Of a stretch of DNA of 64,000 nucleotides, positions 8,826 through 17,565 are shown piece after piece. This DNA comes from JAJVID01 sp050247435 (GTDB taxonomy: Bacteria > Acidobacteriota > Blastocatellia > RBC074): positions 62,001-126,000 of the forward strand of contig JBFWUF010000018.1 of the NCBI GenBank assembly GCA_050247435.1, written 5' to 3'. The position numbers and the translations under genes were made by a program. The notes below the pieces were generated by a model, which ran no database searches, was not told the origin of the DNA, and saw only the letters and a list, made by a program, of their open reading frames with translations. Every line of letters begins with the position of its first letter. The first letter of the stretch is position 1.

Positions 8826-9776
8826 TCAGACGTTCAGATTGAGCAGCCGCCTGATGTTGCCTTCGAAAATCGCGCGCGCCTGCTCTTCGCTCGCGCCGAT
8901 TTCGGCCAACGCGGCGATCTGCGCGTCGAAGACGCTCGCGACCCAGCCGCGCGGGAAGAACGATGAATCGGTGCCGAAGAGCAACCGCTCGCTCCCAACC
9001 ACGTCGAGCGCCCGTTTAAAAACCATCGGCAGGTCAACTGGCGCGGCTTCGTATTTCATCCACTTGTTCGTGCTCGAAGTGTCAACGTAAACGTTCGGGC
9101 ACAGATCGGCCAGCATCATCGTTTCGCGGAACATCCCCGCGCCGAAGTGCGGGATAATGAAGCGCGCTTTCTGGAATTCAGCCGCAAGCCTGTAAATCTC
9201 CAACGGGTTTGACCGCCGCATGTCGAAATGGCTCGGCAATCCGAGTTTCTTGCGCACGCCGACCGAGAGCGCGCCGCAATGAACGAAGACCGCGGTTCCG
9301 GGCCTCTCGCTCGCGACTGAAACGACCGCGCGAACGCCTTCGCTTTCCGCCATCGAAAAATGATGCATCGCCGGGAACAAACAAACGACGCGTAATTTCA
9401 GTTCGTCGAAAGCCCGTTGCGCGCGCGCCTCGGTGTCGGGCTTCGCCGGATCGAACATGAACGCGCCCGCGATTCGGTCTGGGAAAGCCGCGACAGCCGC
9501 CGCGACAGACTCTTCATCGCCCGGCGCGCTGGCCATCATCAAAGCGCCGGAGACGCCGTGGCGGTCGAATTCCGCCTTCCAGATTTCCGCCAACTCCGCC
9601 GGATCGGGCGGCGGCATCACCCATCCAGTCATCTCGGCGGCGCGTTCAATCGCGTTCGGTTCCGCGCTCAGCCGTGGCGACTGATTGATGAGCGTCTCGA
9701 AAAATTTGCGGGAAAAGAAGTGAGTGTGCGCATCGAAAACTTCAAGAGAGCCGAATGGTGTGGTCTTTCTCAACAT
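8826..9776 (-). CDS. Amidohydrolase_2 family metal-dependent hydrolase
   Basis: The 316-residue TIM-barrel protein has the family hallmarks: VFDAHTHFF (first metal-binding pair), VFVHCGA, FIIPHFGAG and LLFGTDSSFFPRGW (catalytic Asp). Relatives include decarboxylases (ACMSD-like) and lactone or ester hydrolases. The substrate is not evident. ATG 9776 has GAGG upstream; a TTG seven codons earlier is less likely. It is cytoplasmic, with no signal peptide. Confidence 0.82.
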   Translation of the reverse strand: MLRKTTPFGSLEVFDAHTHFFSRKFFETLINQSPRLSAEPNAIERAAEMTGWVMPPPDPAELAEIWKAEFDRHGVSGALMMASAPGDEESVAAAVAAFPDRIAGAFMFDPAKPDTEARAQRAFDELKLRVVCLFPAMHHFSMAESEGVRAVVSVASERPGTAVFVHCGALSVGVRKKLGLPSHFDMRRSNPLEIYRLAAEFQKARFIIPHFGAGMFRETMMLADLCPNVYVDTSSTNKWMKYEAAPVDLPMVFKRALDVVGSERLLFGTDSSFFPRGWVASVFDAQIAALAEIGASEEQARAIFEGNIRRLLNLNV

Positions 9777-9861
9777 ATCAACCTCGCGTTGCTGCAATCG
9801 TTTTATTTTTGCGCCTCTCTTTTGTACCCTGATTCGGCCACTATGCCAACCATCTCAATCG

Positions 9862-10896
9862 CTAGGCCGGTGAACTTCGGCTCACCATGCTCCTGATCAA
9901 ACCAACAAACGCCGCCAGCCAGACGAGCAACGCAATGTAGACAAAAAAGCGCGGGATGTTCAGCAGAAAACTCAGCCCCGTGGCTTTCGAGAGTTGAAAC
10001 GTGCTGGCGGTATACATCCCAAGCGGGAAGACCATCCCCCAATATTGCGGATCGTAAGTGAGCGGGAAGCGCTTATAAATGTGACGCCAAACGCCTAGGA
10101 TCAAGAGCAATGGAATCCACCAAGTCCCGGCGGCCCAGAAGAGCAGCGTGAACCCCATCAAAAACGGCAGAAGCTCTCGCAAAAACAGCCATTGCGGCGC
10201 GCTCAAAATCAACGTCGCCCCAGCCAGCGTCGTGATCGCGACCGCGCCCATGTTGATCCAGTAAGGCGGCGTCAACTCCTCGACGGTCAACCTGATGAAA
10301 GTCAGACGGTAAAAAATGAGCGTGATAATGCTGAGATAGAGCATGCAGCCGATCAGATACATGCTGAGCGTGAAGAAGAGCAACGGTTCCCGCCCGGCGT
10401 TGAATTGCGGCGCAAGCAAAGTTCCCAGCACCGAGATGGATTGCGTCGCGACTGCGGCAATCAACCACGCTCCATTGATGCCGGTTTCCAGCGCCGGCTT
10501 CTCTTCGCGGATGATCACGGCGGTGAAGAAGGCGTACATAATCAGCAGCCAGAGCGCCAGGCCGCACAGCCAGAGAAACAGCGCCACCGTGAACGAGCCA
10601 GTGATGATGACCAGTTGGGAACCAAGCACGCAGGTTCCCGCGACCAGAGTGAAGAACCCCGGCCCCCTGAGGTGATTGGTCAAATCGGACAACACGCGCG
10701 GGAGGAAGCGCGCCAGGCGCAACAAAGTCAACAACCACAGAATCGCGTATGCGGCGATGTTAATGACTAGCAGCGTCCAGGCAATCGCACGCATCTCCAA
10801 ACGGTAAGCCGCCACCGAGATAATTCCGGTCGCCATCACCAGGGAGAAATAGCCCGGAAACAGATTCTCCACCACCTGATCGAGAAACCGTTTCAT
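9862..10896 (-). CDS. TDT/SLAC1-family transporter (tellurite-resistance/dicarboxylate type)
   Basis: The 344-residue polytopic membrane protein has about ten hydrophobic segments. The family pattern is FPGYFSLVMATGIISVAAYRL near the N-terminus and YWGMVFPLGMYTASTFQLSK near the C-terminus. TDT proteins include TehA, malate carriers and the plant anion channel SLAC1, which conducts nitrate and chloride. It is the last gene of the minus-strand molybdoenzyme module, 4 bp after the small membrane-protein gene. A role in nitrate or nitrite passage is inference from that position. ATG 10896 starts the conserved part. Confidence 0.82.
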   Translation of the reverse strand: MKRFLDQVVENLFPGYFSLVMATGIISVAAYRLEMRAIAWTLLVINIAAYAILWLLTLLRLARFLPRVLSDLTNHLRGPGFFTLVAGTCVLGSQLVIITGSFTVALFLWLCGLALWLLIMYAFFTAVIIREEKPALETGINGAWLIAAVATQSISVLGTLLAPQFNAGREPLLFFTLSMYLIGCMLYLSIITLIFYRLTFIRLTVEELTPPYWINMGAVAITTLAGATLILSAPQWLFLRELLPFLMGFTLLFWAAGTWWIPLLLILGVWRHIYKRFPLTYDPQYWGMVFPLGMYTASTFQLSKATGLSFLLNIPRFFVYIALLVWLAAFVGLIRSMVSRSSPA

Positions 10897-10900
10897 GCGT

Positions 10901-11122
10901 TCACCGTTCCATCGCGTACAGATACCGCAGCAATCCAAGGTTGAGCAGAAAGCAGACGACGCTGGCAATCGCCGCCGGCCAGACGACCCCGGTGTCGCCG
11001 CCCAGGTAGGCGTTCATGGTCGCCGTCAGCAGCCACAGTTGCAGCACGACCAGCACCAGCACTATGCAAAGAATGCCGTAAACGACCGTCGTCTTTTGTT
11101 CTCGCGTGAAAAACCTTCTCAT
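10901..11122 (-). CDS. Small membrane protein, DUF6755-like
   Basis: The 73-residue protein has two hydrophobic helices (TVVYGILCIVLVLVVLQLWL, then WPAAIASVVCFLLNLGLL) joined by a short loop (NAYLGGDTGV). It matches my recollection of the DUF6755 family, which has no known function. GAGGAG lies 5 nt before ATG 11122 and overlaps the 3' end of the hemerythrin gene, so translation is probably coupled. As part of this module it may be an assembly or accessory subunit. Confidence 0.7.
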   Translation of the reverse strand: MRRFFTREQKTTVVYGILCIVLVLVVLQLWLLTATMNAYLGGDTGVVWPAAIASVVCFLLNLGLLRYLYAMER

Positions 11123-11124
11123 CG

Positions 11125-11637
11125 TCACTCCTCAGTCGCTTGTCTTTTCGGAGACAGCGCGCAGCCGCCCTGTCCCGTCCGGGATTGTTCTGTTTCCAGT
11201 TGTTCGCCCATCCGCTCCAATTCCTCTTCGGGCACGGTCGCTTCCAACTTTGGGAACAGCGCGTTCTCTTCAAAGCGAATGTGGAGGCGCAGCGCCTCTC
11301 CGAGCGAATCGAGCAGATGGGATTCGATCTCTGTTCGCCGCGCCAGTTGACCGTTCAATTCAGCCACCAGCCGCGTGATTTCAGCGTGCTGGCGCAAGGT
11401 CTCTCTGAGTTCATCGTTTTCCGGCGACGCATGCTTTGCCAGCAGCGGCAGGAGTATCAGCTCTTCCCGCAAAAAGTGATCTTGCAACTCGTCTTCCCAA
11501 TAACCGGCGAAACGCGCGGCGGCCTGCGCCAGGTTGTCCGGATCGTTTGCCTCGGCTGCGAGGCGCAGATGTCTGGCTTGAACCAGAGCCTGATGATGAT
11601 CGCGCGAAAGCGAATGCAGGCTGCGATGACGTTTCAT
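11125..11637 (-). CDS. Hemerythrin HHE domain protein
   Basis: The 170-residue four-helix protein has di-iron ligand motifs of the HHE family: SRDHHQALVQARHLR, then LQDHFLREELILLPLL, LRQHAEI and LRLHIRFEENALFPKLE. It is cytoplasmic. Such domains bind O2 or NO or sense iron. The polar C-terminal tail is poorly conserved in character. It lies 3 bp after the Rieske gene and is one of three HHE-type proteins in the window (with those at 29784 and 30738). Confidence 0.87.
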   Translation of the reverse strand: MKRHRSLHSLSRDHHQALVQARHLRLAAEANDPDNLAQAAARFAGYWEDELQDHFLREELILLPLLAKHASPENDELRETLRQHAEITRLVAELNGQLARRTEIESHLLDSLGEALRLHIRFEENALFPKLEATVPEEELERMGEQLETEQSRTGQGGCALSPKRQATEE

Positions 11638-11640
11638 GTT

Positions 11641-12189
11641 TCAAACCGTGCTGACTTCAACGCCAGTGGCGTAGATCGCGTCATTGACAATTTCCAGAGT
11701 GATGCGCGCCAACGGACGGCGCGGCGGCCCGGCCAGCGGCTTGCCGGTTTCCAGATCGAACGAGCCGTTGTGGCAGGGGCAGAAGAATCGCTTCTTGCCG
11801 GGTTCCGGCACGACGGCGCACGACAGATGCGTGCAGCGTTGATCGAAGGCCACGAAATTGTTTTCGCCTGTCCTCACAAGCAGGCAGGTGTCGTGTTCCG
11901 CGGGGTAATTGAACGCCAGCGATTGGCCGACGGCCAGTTGATTGACGGCCGCAATCCGGCGCATCGGCGGCTGGCCGCGCCGCTGGCGCAGGAAATTTTG
12001 TACGACGATCCAGAACTGGCCGACCACGAATGCGAAGCTGGTCAGAACCATGAACTTCGTGAAATCGCGCCGCGCCACGTAATGATCCTGCGGCCAGTCA
12101 ATCGGGAAATCCCGCCGCCACTTGGGTTGCTCCGAAAGCGGGCGGCCATCGGGCGGAATCGTTATCTGTTCACGGTCGGTGGAAGTCAT
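11641..12189 (-). CDS. Rieske [2Fe-2S] protein of the molybdoenzyme module
   Basis: The 182-residue protein has a polar N-terminus and then a twin-arginine-like anchor (ARRDFTKFMVLTSFAFVVGQ). The periplasmic Rieske fold carries both cluster-binding boxes, CTHLSC and CPCHNG. It differs from the bc-type Rieske protein at 25988, so the run of genes has two. It should pass electrons between the membrane subunit and the neighbouring cytochrome c. ATG 12189 is preferred, with GGAGAG upstream. Confidence 0.87.
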   Translation of the reverse strand: MTSTDREQITIPPDGRPLSEQPKWRRDFPIDWPQDHYVARRDFTKFMVLTSFAFVVGQFWIVVQNFLRQRRGQPPMRRIAAVNQLAVGQSLAFNYPAEHDTCLLVRTGENNFVAFDQRCTHLSCAVVPEPGKKRFFCPCHNGSFDLETGKPLAGPPRRPLARITLEIVNDAIYATGVEVSTV

Positions 12190-12207
12190 TCGTTGTCTCT
12201 CCAACAT

Positions 12208-13530
12208 TCATTTTGCTTGATGAAAATAGCCCGGCAGATTTTTCTTCGTCTCGCGCAAAATCTCTAAAACCGCTTTCCGCTCATCCGCCGTGATGGCGGC
12301 GAACTCCTTATCCTGATTTTGCCCCGTCAACACTAGCCACAACTGGCGGTAGAGTTGATCCAGAGCCGGTTTGGGCAGCGCGTCGAACGCCTCGGAGTAG
12401 ATCAGGTAACTGCATGGGTAACGAAACAGTTTCCGCGTCAAATCGAAATCGCGGAGCGAGCGTCCCTGCTTGTCCTTCGGCCCCACGGATGAAAATTCCC
12501 GCGCGAAATCCGACACGCCTTTGATCGGCGAGGCGTATTTGGTTTCGCCGATGAAGAGCAGGTGTTTCAGCGCGTCATCAACCGCCCGCGCGATTCTGCG
12601 CTTCGAGCCGTCGCTCAACTCATCATCGGGCCGTCCCAACGCCTCGTTGATCGCTTCCTGATCGCGCAGCGCCATGCGCGTTTCGTAGCCGAGGCGCGTC
12701 AACAGGTTGTGCATCTGCGTCTGATGCTCCAGCGTCATCAGCGCCACGATGTCGCTGTGCGGCGTGACGTAGTTCGTCGTGTCGAAGCGCGGCTCCAGGC
12801 TCGTCACGTTCTGGCTGGCGAGTTGCGCCGGGTTGTAATCTCCGCCCTTCTCGTCGAAGCGCATATTGCCCAAATGCCGCTCCGCTCCGTGCGTGCCGCT
12901 GACGTACCAGCCGCCCCAGCGCTCCTTGAGCGGGCTGGCGTGAGTGGTGATGAAACCGCCGAGCGGCGCGATCGGATAGCCTCGCGCGTCTGGATGCACC
13001 GAACGCACGACGAAGCCCGGCACGTTGCGCGTGCCGTTCGAGACGTGGCATTGCAAACATTCATCGTTGCGGCGGAAGCGTGGCCGCGTGGCCTTATCCT
13101 GCTCCAACATGTAAAAGACGCCGCCCAGCTTCGGGTCCACCGCCGCGAGTTCGATCACGTCTCCGCCGCGCACATACCCGATGTAGGTTTCGTCGTTGAA
13201 GAAGATCGCGCGCGGGTTGGACGGCATGATGCGGTGCAGTTGAAAACTGGTTTTGGAAAAGACCAGCCCCTGCGACGACGCGGACACGCCCAGATGTTTG
13301 AGCACGGAATCCAGATAACCGCGCGGCTCGCTGTATTCGAGTTTGATCGAGCCGTCATCCAGCCGCCGCTGCAAACGCGCCACCGCGTCGGCGCTCACGC
13401 CCTGGCGGTAATCAATGGCCGGGTGTTCCTGCGGCTGCTGCTGCCGCACGGCGCGCGCGGGTGACAAAGCGAAAAACAATCCGGCGAGCAGGCCGGCGAT
13501 CAGGATTGCTGTGGAGAGCGCTCTCTTCAT
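12208..13530 (-). CDS. Exported monohaem c-type protein of unknown family
   Basis: The 440-residue protein has a Sec signal peptide (STAILIAGLLAGLFFALSPA) and a single haem c site (CLQCH, about residue 158). The rest has no cytochrome fold I recognise, though it is rich in conserved-looking aromatic and His segments (HASPLKERWGGWYVSGTHG, MTLEHQTQMHNLLTRLGYE). It sits between the Fe-S subunit gene and the Rieske gene, which suggests a dedicated periplasmic electron carrier or redox enzyme. No function is assigned. Confidence 0.75.
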   Translation of the reverse strand: MKRALSTAILIAGLLAGLFFALSPARAVRQQQPQEHPAIDYRQGVSADAVARLQRRLDDGSIKLEYSEPRGYLDSVLKHLGVSASSQGLVFSKTSFQLHRIMPSNPRAIFFNDETYIGYVRGGDVIELAAVDPKLGGVFYMLEQDKATRPRFRRNDECLQCHVSNGTRNVPGFVVRSVHPDARGYPIAPLGGFITTHASPLKERWGGWYVSGTHGAERHLGNMRFDEKGGDYNPAQLASQNVTSLEPRFDTTNYVTPHSDIVALMTLEHQTQMHNLLTRLGYETRMALRDQEAINEALGRPDDELSDGSKRRIARAVDDALKHLLFIGETKYASPIKGVSDFAREFSSVGPKDKQGRSLRDFDLTRKLFRYPCSYLIYSEAFDALPKPALDQLYRQLWLVLTGQNQDKEFAAITADERKAVLEILRETKKNLPGYFHQAK

Positions 13531-13560
13531 CGTCGTGGTTGCATCAATGGTTCAGCCGCG

Positions 13561-14196
13561 TCAGTAACCCGAAGCGGCATCAAGAATGTTGAACGTAATC
13601 TCTTTGCCGATGGCGTGTTCGTCCATCGCCGCCGTCACGTCCACGTACTCGGCTCGCGCGACTTTCGGAGTCATCATATTGACCTTCGTCGTGATCGTTT
13701 GCCCGCCGAATTGAAACTTTTTGACGGCTTGCGAGCGCGGGCGCAACTGCTCGATCTCCTCGCGCGTGCCGTAAAACAGCGCGCCGCTCGGACAGACAGC
13801 CGCGCACATCGGCTTCAAACCCGCTGAAGAGCGGTCGTAGCACATATCGCATTTCATCATCAGTTGGAATCCCGTCTGCATCTTGGGCACACCGAACGGG
13901 CAGGCGATCACGCAGTTGTTGCACGCGATGCAGCGCGGCTTGCGCGCCGATTGCACCACGCCGTCGCCGGTGCGTTTGATCGCGTCCGCCGGGCAAACCT
14001 CTGCGCACGTCGGCTGGTCGCAATGCATGCAGATGACCGGCGCGGTCTGCACCGAATGCTCGCGGTCAATGTATTCCAGATGAATCATCGGGTAACCTTT
14101 GTGCGTGTCGCACTCGCTGCACGCCTGCACACAGGATTGGCAGCCGATGCAGCGATTCGGGTCAACGAAAAATTCCAGGTGTGAAGGAACCGCCAT
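13561..14196 (-). CDS. Four-cluster ferredoxin-like Fe-S subunit (NarH/DmsB/NrfC type)
   Basis: The 211-residue protein has sixteen cysteines in four groups: CIGCQSCVQAC; CMHCDQPTCAEVC; CIACNNCVIAC; and CDMC with CAAVC. This is the usual set for four [4Fe-4S] clusters in electron-transfer subunits of molybdoenzymes. No Tat or Sec signal is present, so it is cytoplasmic. It follows the catalytic subunit gene and should link it to the NarI-like membrane protein. A GGAGGAG ribosome site precedes ATG 14196. Confidence 0.9.
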   Translation of the reverse strand: MAVPSHLEFFVDPNRCIGCQSCVQACSECDTHKGYPMIHLEYIDREHSVQTAPVICMHCDQPTCAEVCPADAIKRTGDGVVQSARKPRCIACNNCVIACPFGVPKMQTGFQLMMKCDMCYDRSSAGLKPMCAAVCPSGALFYGTREEIEQLRPRSQAVKKFQFGGQTITTKVNMMTPKVARAEYVDVTAAMDEHAIGKEITFNILDAASGY

Positions 14197-14245
14197 TTAT
14201 TCTCCTCCGGGTAGGCGCCGCTTCCAGCGCGCCGTATGTCATCAG

Positions 14246-16504
14246 TTAGCCTTCGATCGAAACCGGGCGCGATGGAAGCGGCGCGTACCCAGGATCGCCA
14301 TCAGCCTTGCGCACCCTGACGGCGCAGACCTTGTATTCGGGAATCTTCGAGATCGGGTCTTGCGCCGAGATCGTCAATTGATTCGCGCTCTTCGCGCCTG
14401 CCCAGTGATACGGGATGAAAATCGTGTCGGGTCGAATCGTCGTCACAACCTGCGCCCGCAATGTGATCACGCCCCGGCGCGATTCCGCCGTCGCCCAATC
14501 GCCATCATTGATGCCCAACTTCTCAGCCAGTTTCGGATGCATCTCGATGCGCGGTTCGGGATACTGCTCAACCAACGGCCCGATGCGCCGCGTCTGCGTG
14601 CCCGACAGGAACTGGCTGACGACGCGGCCCGTCGTCAGGATGATCGGATACTCTTCGTCCACCTCTTCCGCCGGCGGCGTGTACGGCGCGACGTTGAAAC
14701 GCGCCTTGCCATCGGGGAAATAGTACGGCCCGGCGCCCTTCGCTATCACATTCCACGAACCCGGCTCGAACAGTCGAGGCGTGCCCGGATGATTTTCGTC
14801 GTAACACGGCCAGAAGACGCCGCCTTGCCGTTCGATCTTTTCGTAGGTGATGCCAGAATAATCAGCGATGTAGCCTTTCGACGCGATGCGAAGTTCGTCG
14901 AGGATTTCGCGCGGCTCGTTAAACGTGAAGCCGCGTTCGCGGCCCAGCGCGCGGGCGATGTCCTGAATGATCCGCCAGTCCTGCGTCGCGTCGCCCGGCG
15001 GATCAACGGCCTTGTTGATCTTGATCACACGGCCTTCGATCTGCGTAACAATGCCTTCGTCTTCTTCCTGCAGCGAGCCGGGCAACACGATGTCGGCGTG
15101 AAACGCCGATTCGTTGAGGAAGAAATCTATCGCGACGTAAAACTCCAGCTTGTCCAGCATCCGCGCGACGAAGTTGTTGTCGGGCAGCGAAACTTTCGGG
15201 TTGAAGCAGATCGAGAGCAGTCCCTTGATCTCGCCGCGATCAATCTTGCGGAAGAGTTCGTAAGCGTCAACGCCCGCCTGCGGCATTTCCTTTTCGTCAA
15301 TGCCCCAGATTTTGGCGATGTGCGCGCGGTGTTCAGGGTTTGAGATGTCGCGCATGCCGGGCAATTGATCGCACTTCTGGCCGTGTTCGCGGCCGCCCTG
15401 GCCGTTGGCCTGTCCGGTGATCGTGGCGTAACCGCAGTTTTCGCGCCCGATGCGGCCTGAAGCCAGCACGATGTTGATCGCGCCGAGCACATTCTGCACG
15501 CCGTGTGAATGATGCTCGATGCCGCGCGCGTGCATCAGGAAAGACGTTTTCGCCTTGCCCCACCACTCGGCGGCCTGATTGATCGCGCGCTCGGTGATGC
15601 CGGTGACTTCGGCTGTGCGCTTCGGCGTCCAGTCTTTGACGTGTTCGGCGACGGCGTCGAAACCAACCGTCCAGTTGTTGATGAAATCGTGATCGAGCCA
15701 GTCGTTCTCGATCATCAAGTGCAAAATACCGTTGAAGAGCGCGATGTCGCGTCCCGGCTTGATCGGCAGAAACAGGTCGCAGGTGCGCGCAATCGGCGTG
15801 ATGCGCGGATCAACGACGATGATCTTCGCGCCGTTCTCGCGCGCCTGCCAGACGTAATTGGTCGTGATTGGCGCGCATTCGGCGACGTTCGACCCGCTGA
15901 TCCAGACGACTTCGGCGCCGAGGATGTCCGACCACGGATTGGCCGCGCGATCAACGCCGAAAGCCTTCTTGTTGCCCGCTCCCGCGCTGACCATGCACAG
16001 CCGCCCGTTGTAATCAATGAACGGCGTCTTCAGCGCGACGCGCGCGAACTTGCCCATCAGGTAAGCTTTTTCAATCGTCAGGCTCGCGCCGGAGAGCACG
16101 CAAAAGGCGTCATTGCCGTAGGTCGCTTGAATTCGCTGAATCTCGGACGCCGTGCGCGCAATCGCTTCGTCGTATGGCATTGAACTGAAGCCGCCGGGCG
16201 ACGCCGGGTCGCGCCGCAACGCCGTCGTCAGCCGGTCAGGATGCGCGCCCTGCAAATAACGCTTGACGCCCTTCGGGCAAAGCATTCCCTGGTTGAACGG
16301 AAAGTCCACCCACGGCTCGAAGCCAATCACGACGTTGTCTTTGACCTTAAGCTGAATGCCGCACTGCTGGCCGCAGAAGCAGCAATGCGTCTTGACGAGT
16401 TTGTCAGGTTCGACGTCCGTCGCCAGCCGCACGCCCGCGCTGAAAGCCAGGTGCGGGCCGAAATGTTCGATGATGTCGCTCTGTTGATCAGGTAACGAAG
16501 CCAT
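14246..16504 (-). CDS. Molybdopterin oxidoreductase, NasA/NapA-like catalytic subunit
   Basis: The 752-residue protein starts with a [4Fe-4S] site (CCFCGQQC, then GMLCPKG) about 40 residues in. NGRLCM (about residue 167) offers the Cys ligand to Mo seen in Nap, Nas and some formate dehydrogenases. GQANGQGGREHG and the C-terminal cofactor domain (FLSGTQTRR, IPYHWAG) fit the assimilatory-nitrate-reductase side of the family. No signal peptide is present, so it is cytoplasmic. Nitrate is the likeliest substrate but formate or another oxyanion is possible. It lies between the membrane and Fe-S subunit genes. Confidence 0.87.
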   Translation of the reverse strand: MASLPDQQSDIIEHFGPHLAFSAGVRLATDVEPDKLVKTHCCFCGQQCGIQLKVKDNVVIGFEPWVDFPFNQGMLCPKGVKRYLQGAHPDRLTTALRRDPASPGGFSSMPYDEAIARTASEIQRIQATYGNDAFCVLSGASLTIEKAYLMGKFARVALKTPFIDYNGRLCMVSAGAGNKKAFGVDRAANPWSDILGAEVVWISGSNVAECAPITTNYVWQARENGAKIIVVDPRITPIARTCDLFLPIKPGRDIALFNGILHLMIENDWLDHDFINNWTVGFDAVAEHVKDWTPKRTAEVTGITERAINQAAEWWGKAKTSFLMHARGIEHHSHGVQNVLGAINIVLASGRIGRENCGYATITGQANGQGGREHGQKCDQLPGMRDISNPEHRAHIAKIWGIDEKEMPQAGVDAYELFRKIDRGEIKGLLSICFNPKVSLPDNNFVARMLDKLEFYVAIDFFLNESAFHADIVLPGSLQEEDEGIVTQIEGRVIKINKAVDPPGDATQDWRIIQDIARALGRERGFTFNEPREILDELRIASKGYIADYSGITYEKIERQGGVFWPCYDENHPGTPRLFEPGSWNVIAKGAGPYYFPDGKARFNVAPYTPPAEEVDEEYPIILTTGRVVSQFLSGTQTRRIGPLVEQYPEPRIEMHPKLAEKLGINDGDWATAESRRGVITLRAQVVTTIRPDTIFIPYHWAGAKSANQLTISAQDPISKIPEYKVCAVRVRKADGDPGYAPLPSRPVSIEG

Positions 16505-16523
16505 AAAATCTCAAACCTCAAAC

Positions 16524-17561
16524 TTACGATTCCCCCCGCCACATCCGCCCCTGCGCCAACGCCAGCATCGCGCGGCGGCACCGTGGACAGATCCATTGAT
16601 AATGCCCGGCCTTGTTGGCCATTTCGTAACGGAAACCCAACTTCCGTTCCACTTCGATCAAATCTTCCACGTGCATCTTCGAGGCGAACGGTTCGCCGCA
16701 TCGGCGGCAACGGGCCTGCTCTTCGCGCGCGCCAACGTCTTTGTAAAAGCTGACGCCCAATTGCGCGGGGCGTTGGAAGATGTGGAAGAATTTGCCGAAC
16801 GGCAGCCAGAGCAGCGTGAAGATCACCGTGATTGCGTGCAGGATGGCCAGAAAATCGTAGGCGTACCCGCGCATCCAGGTATAACTCGCCGTCAGCATCA
16901 ATCCCGTGACGCTGATGGCGAAAAGCAGGATCAGCGGCAGAAAGTCTTCGGCGAACTGCTGCACGGCGGCCGCGCCGTGATCTTTCATCCGCCGCCGCAT
17001 CGCCAGCATCACGCCCGCGATCACCAGGATTGACGCCCAGACCAGCCCGTGAAAAACCAGGAAGCCCAGGATCGAATGAATCGGGAAGGCGAAGGTGGGG
17101 AAACCGAAGACGTAAGTCCGATACCAGTTCACGTCCTCAGGCAAAGTCTCGAAATGAATCCAGCCGAAGACCAGCGGGAACGTGATCGCGATGGCGATTA
17201 TGCATCCCCACATGAGCAGCATGTGCGCGCCCCATCGCAGCGCGCCGCGCCGCGCGATGAAATGGTTGAGCGCGATCTCCTTCGGCACGCGCTCAAACCA
17301 CGTTGCGATGTTGCGAGCCAGATATCGTGGACGCAAAAAGACCTGCCAACCGCGTTTCCAATACAAAGCCGTTGGCGGACGTTGCAGCCACATCGTGTAC
17401 CGGTACGTGATGCCGAACGCGGCAAACAATACCGCGAACGTGTAACCGACCAGAGCGGCGTCGAAATGCGAAAGGTTGCGCGAGCCTGCGATTATCAGAA
17501 CAGCCAGCGACAGAGTCACCAGCGCTCCAACTCCGATTGCCTTGATAGTCTCCCTGGCCAT
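16524..17561 (-). CDS. NarI-like cytochrome b membrane subunit with zinc-ribbon tail
   Basis: The 345-residue protein has about five or six membrane helices with His residues suited to haem b (GAHMLLMWGC, FPIHSILGFLVFHGL, FLAILHAI, LPFGKFFHIFQRP), as in nitrate reductase gamma or HdrE-type subunits. A cytoplasmic tail has CRRC and CPRC, a zinc ribbon or rubredoxin-like metal site. It probably exchanges electrons between quinone and the Fe-S and Mo subunits. The start is uncertain: ATG 17561 begins 4 nt after the nosL stop, while in-frame TTG and GTG codons lie further upstream. Confidence 0.8.
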   Translation of the reverse strand: MARETIKAIGVGALVTLSLAVLIIAGSRNLSHFDAALVGYTFAVLFAAFGITYRYTMWLQRPPTALYWKRGWQVFLRPRYLARNIATWFERVPKEIALNHFIARRGALRWGAHMLLMWGCIIAIAITFPLVFGWIHFETLPEDVNWYRTYVFGFPTFAFPIHSILGFLVFHGLVWASILVIAGVMLAMRRRMKDHGAAAVQQFAEDFLPLILLFAISVTGLMLTASYTWMRGYAYDFLAILHAITVIFTLLWLPFGKFFHIFQRPAQLGVSFYKDVGAREEQARCRRCGEPFASKMHVEDLIEVERKLGFRYEMANKAGHYQWICPRCRRAMLALAQGRMWRGES

Positions 17562-17565
17562 CTCC

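Noticed and set aside
14099..15343. 414-residue plus-strand open frame
   Set aside because: Antisense across the molybdoenzyme and Fe-S subunit genes.
14246..16504. Respiratory NarG
   Set aside because: It is far shorter than NarG, has Cys rather than Asp as the likely Mo ligand, and matches the Nas/Nap side of the family.
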